The notes under the pieces: model-generated
What the model saw: the letters and a program-made list of their open reading frames with translations, nothing else
Database searches by the model: none
Told to the model about the DNA's origin: nothing
Shown here: in pieces, positions 7,789 through 14,270 of the stretch
Position numbering within the stretch: position 1 is the stretch's first letter
How the letters are laid out: each line of letters starts with the position of its first letter
Assembly (NCBI GenBank): GCA_027365345.1
Contig: DAHXNO010000059.1
Span: forward strand, 1-39,504
DNA: 39,504 nucleotides
Source of the DNA: Granulicella sp.
GTDB lineage: Bacteria > Acidobacteriota > Terriglobia > Terriglobales > Acidobacteriaceae
Direction of reading: 5' to 3'
Position numbers and translations under genes: made by a program

Positions 7789-8391
7789 CTACACCTTGGG
7801 AAGTTTCAACTGCGAGGTCTGGTCATCCAGGAACGGATGGAAGTGTGCGCGGCAGCGGGCTTCATAGAGTCCTGAGGCTCCGACGACGACCAGTTCCCGG
7901 CTGTGGCTGAGCCGCTGGGTATGAATCGCCGGGGCTCCGCAGACCATGCAAACGGCGGCGAGTTTGGTGACGGTGTCGGCGATCGCCATGAGATTGGGGA
8001 CGGGGCCGAAGGGTTCGCCCGCGAAGGTGGTATCGAGACCGGCCATAATGACTCTTTTGCCGATGGCGATGAGTTCTACAGCCAAGGGGATGATGGCGGG
8101 GGAGAAGAACTGGACCTCATCGACGCCGATGAGATCGATCTGGTCCAATTGCGGATAGAGAGCCTCGCGCAGATCTTCGACGTTGGCGACGGTGGTGGCG
8201 TCGTGGGTTTGAGCGCTGTGGCTGGCGATGGAGGTGCGGTGGTAGCGGAGGTCGATGTCCGGCTTGAAGCAGGCGACGCGCCGGCGGGCGATGCGGGCGC
8301 GCTTGAGACGGCGGATGAGCTCCTCGCTCTTGCCGGAGAACATGGGGCCGGTGATGACTTCGAGGACGCCTGGGGTGGGTGAATCCGCCAT
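7789..8391 (-). CDS. tdk: Thymidine kinase (type II, zinc-binding)
   Basis: The enzyme phosphorylates thymidine with ATP in nucleotide salvage. The 200-residue product from ATG 8391 (MADSPTPGVL) has the normal length for bacterial type II enzymes. Visible motifs are the P-loop GPMFSGKSEEL near the N-terminus, the DEVQFF segment with the metal-binding aspartate and catalytic region, the lasso-type FGPVPNLMAIAD, and zinc ligands CMVC plus CRAH. The frame is open 60 codons further upstream, but that extension overlaps the divergent SOD-like gene and has no family similarity, so the internal ATG was chosen. It is transcribed divergently from the SOD-like gene (76 bases between starts). Confidence 0.93.
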   Translation of the reverse strand: MADSPTPGVLEVITGPMFSGKSEELIRRLKRARIARRRVACFKPDIDLRYHRTSIASHSAQTHDATTVANVEDLREALYPQLDQIDLIGVDEVQFFSPAIIPLAVELIAIGKRVIMAGLDTTFAGEPFGPVPNLMAIADTVTKLAAVCMVCGAPAIHTQRLSHSRELVVVGASGLYEARCRAHFHPFLDDQTSQLKLPKV

Positions 8392-8467
8392 ACAAGGCCC
8401 TATCCTAACTTGGGCAAGAGCGGTGGATAAGTGGGGTATTCTGGCTGTGCGTGGAGGAGGTCTGCGA

Positions 8468-8998
8468 ATGCGTCTGGTTGGATGGCTGACGGCGCTGCTG
8501 CTGGCGGCGGGCGTGGCTGGAGCGGTGGAGACGCACGCGGGGCCGAAGAAGATCAAGATACGCCTGATCAACTCCTACGGCCAGGATGCCGGGTATGCGA
8601 CCTTGAAAGCGGTGAAGGATGGGGTGAAGGTTCATCTGGAGGTCCAGAATCTGCGCTTTGGGGATCATGCCATTGTTCTGCATGAGAATCCAGTGTGCGA
8701 TGCGCCTGACTTTGAGGGCGCGGGCGGGCACTTCAATCCCAGCGGGAAGGAGCATGGATTTCTGAATCCGCTGGGACATCACAATGGAGACTTTCCCGGC
8801 GGCATCTCGGTGGATGAGGATCATGAGGGGGAGGCGACGTATGTGTTGCACTCGATCTCCCTGGATCCAGGTGCTCCCGACTCAGTGTTTCTGCACGGCG
8901 GAACCTCGATCGTGATCCATACCCGGCCGGATGATCAGAAGACCGATCCATATGGAGACACGGGCAACAGGATCGCCTGTGGCGTAATCAAGCCGTAG
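8468..8998 (+). CDS. sodC: Cu/Zn superoxide dismutase family protein lacking one copper ligand
   Basis: A 176-residue secreted protein: signal peptide at residues 1-19 (MRLVGWLTALLLAAGVAGA), then a SOD beta-barrel. A GGAGGAGGT ribosome site precedes ATG 8468. Zinc ligands are conserved: H88 (AGGHFNP), H96 (KEHG), H105 and D108 (HHNGDFP). Copper ligands H72, H105 and H151 are present, and so are the active-site arginine (R168, in NRIACGVI) and the disulphide pair C77/C171. The first copper ligand is not: canonical HGFHIH reads HAIVLH, with V70 at the histidine position. Canonical enzymes dismutate periplasmic superoxide; this one may have altered or no copper-dependent activity. Its gene is divergent from tdk. 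Confidence 0.85.
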   Translation: MRLVGWLTALLLAAGVAGAVETHAGPKKIKIRLINSYGQDAGYATLKAVKDGVKVHLEVQNLRFGDHAIVLHENPVCDAPDFEGAGGHFNPSGKEHGFLNPLGHHNGDFPGGISVDEDHEGEATYVLHSISLDPGAPDSVFLHGGTSIVIHTRPDDQKTDPYGDTGNRIACGVIKP

Positions 8999-9094
8999 GC
9001 GGATGGAGCGCCCGGCTTAGGTGACGGTTGGTGCCGAGCGTGCTGGATGGCTGGCTTGACTGGTTCTGGGTGGTGCGCGACATAGAAGTGGAGG

Positions 9095-10463
9095 TCATGC
9101 GGCCCGGCGACCCTCCCAGTAGTCCTCGAATTGTCGGTTGAGGTGGTAGCAGCGGAGGGCGATAATAGCGTTTGCTCCGCGGACGGTCCAGAACATGCCG
9201 GACTGCTTGAGGCGGGAGCCGATGACGGTCTTGCAGCCGGCTTCGATGACGCCGGAGCCGACAAACAAGTCCAGGCGGCGGAACCTGGGATAGCGCATAC
9301 GCTCGGCATTTCTCTCAAAGTAATTTGCCTCAACGCGAATCTTCTCAATGACTTCAGGATGGGTTGCATCTATGGAGCGAAGGGCGAGGACCAGCGCTTC
9401 GCTCTTCCCTTGATCGAGCAAGTGTCGCTGGTGCTTGTCCATCCAGACCTTCTGTTTGGCTGTGTCGTTGGGGTATAACTTGCGCGCCAACTCCCAAAGA
9501 TGCTGCCGGGCGTGATAGAGATCGACGATCTGGATGGCGCCTGGGAAGTGCAGGTCGGCGAGATTCCAGATCCATTCGGCGCCGTCGCCGAGAACGACCT
9601 TGTTGGCCGCGCGGCTCCATCCTCGCTGGCAGGCTTCCAGGTACATTCGCTTGCCAAACTCTTCGGCAGTCTCGATGGCTCCGGTGTAGGTGGTGGAATC
9701 GGGATCGCGGATGGGGAAGCCATCCTTGTCGCACTTGGTCTGGGTGAACACGCATCCCAGCTTGACCTCCCGCGTATGGGCCGGCTGACCATCCGTCTTG
9801 CCTTGGCGGCCCAACGTTTCTTTCTTGACCACCGGCACTCCGGTTCCGTCCATTTCGACATAGAGAACCGGGATCGGCTGGCCAACCACGACGGGCGGAT
9901 CCAGTTGGGCGGCTTGCTGGATTTCTTCTCGCCGGCGCTGAACGATCTCTTCTCCAATAGCCTCCGCGGTGCGCTCGACAGACTTGGCGGTCACTTCCAG
10001 ACCGGCCAGAACGTTCATCTGTTCGCGGCCGTGATCGAAGGAGGCATCCTGACCTACCAGAGCTTGCATACGGCGCACTCCGGGCGAGAACTCGGTGTTA
10101 GCAATGTCCAGTTCCTGGTCAGCGGGGAACTGGCCTTGATGGCAGTGCGGACACAAATAGTAGGGACGCAAGACTTGCGCCTGGCCCACGACCGTCAGCA
10201 CCGGCTTGGAGCGCAATTCCCGATACTGGGCGCGCCAGCCACAAGGGCAGGCGATCGTACGCTCCTCTTGAGTGGGTCGGGGCGGCAAACTGCAGCAACT
10301 CGGTCAAGGCGGCAGCCCCGGCGCGGTGCATGGCCGTTCGCACTGCTGTCTCGACGGCTTCCAGGTCCAGGTGCCCGCTCTTGCGCCGGCCACTGAAAAC
10401 GACACACAGAAGTTGATCTATTTCGCGCGTGACTTCCCGGCGGATCGCTTCCGCCGTTTTTTT
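9095..10463 (-). pseudogene. ISKra4-family transposase (orfB), frameshifted
   Basis: The main frame (10288 down to 9095, 397 residues) has the zinc-finger segment CPCGW and CPHC, then the ISKra4 core: PVLYVEMDGTGVPVV, TREVKLGCVFTQ, KVVLGDGAEWIWNLAD, IQIVDLYHARQHLWELARKL, and the closing FVGSGVIEAGCKTVIGSRLK with NAIIALRCYHLNRQFEDYW. The N-terminal part (REIDQLLCVVFSGRRKSGHL, DLEAVETAVRTAMHRAGAA) lies in another frame from about 10463 to 10286. The two parts join at LLQF/PPRPTQEERT only after a one-base shift, at TTTGCCGCCCC around 10285. That shift is most simply a one-base insertion that kills this copy. Entry into the N-terminal part probably uses the A7 slippery site at 10457-10463. Confidence 0.75.
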
Positions 10464-10819
10464 CCCTGGTCTGGCGGCATTGCCTCGGCGACTGGCCGCA
10501 GCTTGCAAATCTGTTCATTGATGTCCAGAAGTTGCTCAGTCAGTTGCCGGAAGCGCTGACACTCGGCGACCTCACGCTGAGCTTTGGCCAAACTTGCTGG
10601 AGAGGAAAACGTCTCGGTGACCGTCTTTCCGTTCACCTTGTGGGTCAGCCGGTAGTAGGGACCGTGGCCGGTCTCACCGGCCCGATGGCCGTGACAGGTT
10701 GGATTTCCGCAGCGCCCGATCGTTCTGGTAATGGAGCCCGAGCGCATGTCCCCCAACCGGGCGATCTGCCTCTGAACGGCAGCGCGACGATCTTCAAGGT
10801 CAAGCAGAGAATCCGGCAT
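10418..10819 (-). CDS. DUF6788-type protein, orfA of the ISKra4 element
   Basis: A 133-residue protein from ATG 10819 (MPDSLLDLED) to TAG 10418. It has a helical N-terminus (RRAAVQRQIARLGDM), a small cysteine motif CGNPTCHGH, a beta segment GPYYRLTHKVNGKTVTETF, a helical C-terminal half and a basic tail KKRRKRSAGKSRAK. This is the DUF6788 pattern, regularly found beside ISKra4-type transposases; function unknown, DNA binding is plausible from the zinc-like motif and basic tail. Its tail overlaps orfB. At 10457-10463 the codons GGA AAA AAA form an A_AAA_AAA heptamer where a -1 slip leads straight into orfB. A second gene of this family is at 38937-39281. Confidence 0.7.
   Translation of the reverse strand: MPDSLLDLEDRRAAVQRQIARLGDMRSGSITRTIGRCGNPTCHGHRAGETGHGPYYRLTHKVNGKTVTETFSSPASLAKAQREVAECQRFRQLTEQLLDINEQICKLRPVAEAMPPDQGKKRRKRSAGKSRAK
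10457..10463 (-). promoter_or_regulatory. Putative -1 programmed frameshift site (A7 heptamer)
   Basis: Seven consecutive A residues (T on the + strand) lie in the orfA frame as A_AAA_AAA, the classical slippery heptamer. After a -1 slip the next codons (ACG GCG GAA GCG ATC CGC) read TAEAIRREVTREIDQLL, the expected start of the transposase. The tract is unusual in such GC-rich DNA. Frameshifting would yield an orfA-orfB fusion, as in several IS families. Use of the site is inferred. Confidence 0.5.
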
Positions 10820-10926
10820 GTTCCACCTCTGTGCCGAGCGTAATACTACGCCCGGCTTTATGCCACAAAAAGAGAGATCTTCCGAATCGCCACTTCTATG
10901 TCGCGCGCCCCTTCCAAGAGCGGGAT

Positions 10927-10954
10927 TTGACCCATCCAACCGCATTTGTAAAGA
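10927..10954 (+). promoter_or_regulatory. Candidate promoter of the tRNA-Asn gene
   Basis: TTGACC at 10927-10932 and TAAAGA at 10949-10954 are separated by 16 bases, matching sigma-70-type -35 and -10 boxes. The mature tRNA starts 41 bases after the -10 box. A perfect 7-bp palindrome (GCAACCG / CGGTTGC, 10962-10977) lies at the expected transcription start. Confidence 0.45.
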
Positions 10955-10994
10955 AATAGGAGCAACCGCCCGGTTGCCTGCGTCTTCCACGCGA

Positions 10995-11069
<75 letters not shown>

Positions 11070-11080
11070 ATTAAATCAAC

Positions 11081-11966
11081 TAGTTAAGCCGCCCTGCTTC
11101 CGCTCTCTTCCCCGATACCGCGGAAAATACCGGGGACCCCGCTTCAATTCCGCCTCCATGGATGCTTTCTACAGCGTCCCGCAGTTCGTTCAGAGAGAAG
11201 TGGCCGTACCGGGCAGCCATGAGCACCATGGTGGACGTGCTCCAGCCTACGATTTTGGCAACCTTGGCAATCGGAATCCCGCTGTTGAGCATCCGGGACA
11301 CCGCCGTGTGCCTCAGATCGTGAAAGCGGCAGGCAAGGGGCGCAATCTTTTCCTTAGGCTCCGCCTCGGGGTCCGTGCCTGCCTCTTTCGCCTCGCCTTT
11401 CAGAATCCGCGCGGCCCGCAATCTGGCAGCCTCCAATGCTTCCTTACTTTCACCGACGGGCTTGGACGGCTGCCTCTGATACGCCCTGGAGTTGAATTCG
11501 TCCGCACCCCCGCCCCATATCGCTCGGAAGGGAAGACGTATTGCTCCGGGTTGCGCCTTGGGAAGTGTGTCGCGCAAAGACCGAGAGCAGCAAAGGCCGT
11601 CTGACTGAGCGGGACGATGCGCCCGGTTCCCGAAGCCGTCTTGTCTATGCCCCACTTCAAGGAGTGATTGTCGAAGTCCACATTGCCCCATTGCAGCGTC
11701 CGAAGCACACCATACCGCGCGCCCGCCTCCGGCGCCAGGGTGACGAAGGGAACCAGAGAGCGGGAGCAGGATTGGCAGCCAGCCTGTAGCAGAGCCGTCT
11801 CCTCTTCCGGGCTGATGGCCCGTCCCACATCGTCCCGCGTGGGCAGCATCCTCACCTCCGATTGCAATCGCGCCCACTGCCCTCCGCGTTCCAGGATCGC
11901 CCGCAGCATCCCCGCCTCCAGATTGACTTTCTTGGGCGACGCATCCTCGTCCAGCCGCCTGTTCAA
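11081..11966 (-). pseudogene. Tyrosine recombinase (integrase), truncated and frameshifted
   Basis: Two frames together encode the catalytic domain of a phage-type integrase. The upstream frame (about 11966 to 11510) has LEAGMLRAILERGGQWARLQ, then GARYGVLRTLQWGNVDF with the first catalytic arginine, KTASGTGRIVPL with the beta-hairpin lysine, and YVFPSERYGAG. The downstream frame (about 11515 to the TAG at 11081) has RFHDLRHTAVSRMLNSG with the HxxR pair, IVGWSTSTM, and ARYGH with the nucleophilic tyrosine. The frames meet in a G-rich run (GGGGCGGGGG, 11509-11518), where a one-base indel explains the shift. The N-terminal core-binding domain is missing. It ends 11 bases from the tRNA, the usual position of an integrase at its att site. 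Confidence 0.8.
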
Positions 11967-12069
11967 AAATGGACAATGGTCTTCGCAGATGGACACTCCA
12001 GCCCATGGCGCGGATCCTCTAACCGTAAATAACCATCCCTTTTTCAGCAAGATAACAACCCTCCCATTT

Positions 12070-12085
12070 TGGCCACTCTCCTGCA
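12070..12085 (+). promoter_or_regulatory. Candidate sigma-54 (-24/-12) promoter of the efflux cluster
   Basis: TGGCCACTCTCCTGCA has GG and GC at exactly the spacing of the sigma-54 consensus (TGGCAC, five bases, TTGCA): 12 of the 16 positions are constrained less strictly, but the invariant GG (-24) and GC (-12) are both correct. It lies 16 bases before the ATG at 12101, so the transcript leader would be only a few bases. The cluster it precedes ends with a sigma-54 activator gene, which makes the match more meaningful than chance alone. No upstream activator palindrome was identified. Confidence 0.5.
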
Positions 12086-12100
12086 TAATGACGGGGTGTC

Positions 12101-13360
12101 ATGGACATTGCACGCCCGGACTTGAAACGCCGAAAACTTCGCCGCCAGATCGCCTGGTCTCTGACCGCAGTGGCCATGCTGGCTGCGCTCACGCTCTTTG
12201 TCATGCGTCTGAAACCCGCTGCACCCACCGTCGACCGCAGCACCGTCTGGACGGACACCGTCCATCGCGGCGATATGGTGCGTCAGGTGCGGGGGCTGGG
12301 TTCTCTGGTTCCACGCGAGGACCGCATCCGCCTGGTCCCCGCAGAGACGGACTGCACGGTGGTGCGCATCCTGGTGCTGCCCGGCGCCCAGGTCAAGGCT
12401 GACACGGTCGTCATGGAACTGGCCAATCCGCAACTCACGCAAGAGGCGCAGGACGCCACGCTGCAATGGAAGGAGGCCGAGGCCGAGTTCCACAACGTGC
12501 AGGTCAAGCTGCAAGGCGACCTGATGGACCTGCGCTCCAGCGCCGCCGACGTTCACGCGCAATATCAGCAGGCGGAGTTGCAATCACGCACGGACCAGGC
12601 GCTCTACAAGCTGGGCGTCATCAGCGGGCTCACCTACAACGATTCCAAGAGCAAGGCCGATGCGTTGGAGACGCGCAACCAGTTGGAAGCAGAGAAGCTC
12701 ACCATCAACCAGAAGGCACTGCAAACACAGTTGGCCGTGCAGACGGCCAAGGTGGCGCAGGCCCGCGCACTGGCGGAACTGAAGCAGCGCGAAGTGGACG
12801 ACCTGCAAGTGCGTGCAGGGATCGACGGCGTACTGGTCGATCTGCCCCACCAGGTGGGCGAGCATGTGCCAATGGGAACCACCTTGGCCAAAATCGTGCA
12901 ACCAGATCAGTTGAAGGCGGAACTGAAGATCGCCGAGACGCAGGCGCGCGACATCCAGATCGGCCAACCGGCGCAGATTGACACGCACAACGGCATTATC
13001 CCCGGCACGGTGACCCGCATTGACCCGGCGGTGCAGAACGGAACGGTTGCTGTCGACGTACATCTGGATGGGCCGTTGCCGAAAGGGGCGCGCCCGGACC
13101 TGAGCGTGGACGGCACCATTGACCTGGAACGGCTGCACGATGTCCTCTACGTCGGGCGACCGGCCTTTGGCGATGAAGACTCCACCATCAGTCTTTTCCG
13201 ACTGGACGCCAGCGGCAACTACGCCACACGCGTACCGGTAAAGGTAGGACGGGCCTCGGTGAATCAAATCCAGGTGCTCAGCGGCCTGCGTGAGGGCGAC
13301 ACGGTCATTCTTTCGGACATGTCGCGTTGGGACAACGTGGACCGCATTCGGCTGGATTGA
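12101..13360 (+). CDS. HlyD/MacA-type periplasmic adaptor (membrane fusion protein)
   Basis: The 419-residue protein links an inner-membrane ABC transporter to a TolC-type channel. It has a basic N-terminus, one transmembrane anchor (about residues 17-35), a lipoyl-like half (about 75-105, VVRILVLPGAQVKADTVVMEL), a long coiled-coil hairpin (about 110-235, rich in Gln/Ala/Leu), the second lipoyl half (GVLVDLPHQVGEHVPMGTTL) and beta-barrel domains (LKAELKIAETQARDIQIGQP; later LSGLREGDTVILSD). ATG 12101 is needed to include the membrane anchor. It is the first gene of the cluster and follows a sigma-54-type promoter candidate. The substrate cannot be inferred from sequence. Confidence 0.9.
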   Translation: MDIARPDLKRRKLRRQIAWSLTAVAMLAALTLFVMRLKPAAPTVDRSTVWTDTVHRGDMVRQVRGLGSLVPREDRIRLVPAETDCTVVRILVLPGAQVKADTVVMELANPQLTQEAQDATLQWKEAEAEFHNVQVKLQGDLMDLRSSAADVHAQYQQAELQSRTDQALYKLGVISGLTYNDSKSKADALETRNQLEAEKLTINQKALQTQLAVQTAKVAQARALAELKQREVDDLQVRAGIDGVLVDLPHQVGEHVPMGTTLAKIVQPDQLKAELKIAETQARDIQIGQPAQIDTHNGIIPGTVTRIDPAVQNGTVAVDVHLDGPLPKGARPDLSVDGTIDLERLHDVLYVGRPAFGDEDSTISLFRLDASGNYATRVPVKVGRASVNQIQVLSGLREGDTVILSDMSRWDNVDRIRLD

Positions 13361-13399
13361 AACTCGGATCTTATACCCGCAGCACGAAAGGAGCCACGC

Positions 13400-14125
13400 A
13401 TGGCGAACTCGCAAGACCCGCTGATCCAGGTGGAAGCACTCACCAAGATCTTCTACACCGATGAGATTGAAACGCACGCACTCTCAGGCATCCACTTGAC
13501 GGTGGCGCGCGGCGAATATCTGGCCATCTCCGGCCCATCAGGCTGCGGCAAATCGACGCTGCTCTCGGTGCTGGGACTGCTGGACACACCCACCAGCGGC
13601 ATCTATCGGCTGAATGGCCGGCCCGTGCAGGACCTGAGCTTCAGCGAGCGCTCGCGCATCCGCAATCAGGAGATCGGCTTCATCTTCCAGAGTTTCAACC
13701 TGATTGGCGACCTGACCGTGTATGAGAACGTCGAACTGCCGCTCACCTACCGCCCCAACATGCCCGCGGCAGAGCGCAAGCGTCGCGTGCAGCAATCGCT
13801 CGAGCGGGTCAGTATGGCGCATCGCATCCAGCATTACCCGGCGCAGCTTTCTGGCGGACAACAGCAACGCGTGGCCGTGGCGCGCGCCTTGGCGGGTTCG
13901 CCCTCCATCCTGCTGGCCGACGAACCGACCGGCAATCTCGACTCGCACAATGGCGAAGCGGTCATGCAGTTGCTCAAAGAACTGCACGCGGACGGGGCGA
14001 CCATCTGCATGGTCACGCACGACCCACGCTTCGCCAAACTGGCCGAGCGCGAGGTGCATCTCTTTGACGGCCAGGTGGTCGCCGAGCAGGACCTGCGCGA
14101 GCAGATGCAGGTCTTCCCCCTATGA
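13400..14125 (+). CDS. MacB/LolD-type ABC transporter ATPase (first)
   Basis: A 241-residue ATP-binding subunit with all catalytic motifs: Walker A GPSGCGKS (45-52), Q-loop Q97, signature LSGGQ (150-154), Walker B ILLADE (170-175), intact D-loop GNLDS and switch histidine H207 (VTHD). The IFQSFNLIGDLTVYENVELPL segment is typical of the MacB/LolD/FtsE group, which pairs with FtsX-like permeases and works as a mechanotransmitter. It should energise one or more of the three permeases downstream. A GAAAGGAGCC ribosome site precedes the ATG. A 145-base gap without a recognisable gene separates it from the first permease. Confidence 0.92.
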   Translation: MANSQDPLIQVEALTKIFYTDEIETHALSGIHLTVARGEYLAISGPSGCGKSTLLSVLGLLDTPTSGIYRLNGRPVQDLSFSERSRIRNQEIGFIFQSFNLIGDLTVYENVELPLTYRPNMPAAERKRRVQQSLERVSMAHRIQHYPAQLSGGQQQRVAVARALAGSPSILLADEPTGNLDSHNGEAVMQLLKELHADGATICMVTHDPRFAKLAEREVHLFDGQVVAEQDLREQMQVFPL

Positions 14126-14270
14126 GTGGGCCTGGACGATGCCTATGCTATGCGCAAACGGCCCCTCCGCATTGGCTTTATGGGCCATTTGGGCAACCTC
14201 GCTGGTCCCATGCAGGCGCAGCGCCGTGAGTGATGGGAATTGCGTGTAACGGAATGAGGAGGACGGAACG

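Larger units (their letters stand above)
9009..10858 (-). mobile_element. ISKra4-type insertion sequence (approximate limits)
   Basis: The element holds a DUF6788 orfA and an ISKra4-type transposase orfB, both on the minus strand. On each side of the genes lies a related pair of GC-rich motifs: CGCCCGGCTT (9009-9018) with GTGCCGAGCGT (9031-9041) on the left, and GTGCCGAGCGT (10831-10841) with CGCCCGGCTT (10849-10858) on the right. The right pair folds into a hairpin (GCCGAGCGTA / TACGCCCGGC around ATAC). I cannot define the exact terminal repeats or a target duplication, so the limits are estimates. Confidence 0.5.

Noticed and set aside
8392-8571. 60-codon N-terminal extension of thymidine kinase
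   Set aside because: It overlaps the divergent SOD-like gene, has no similarity to thymidine kinases, and the internal ATG gives the normal length.
14126-14270. Possible small gene between the first ATPase and permease 1
   Set aside because: No frame with a ribosome site and a credible product; treated as a gap.
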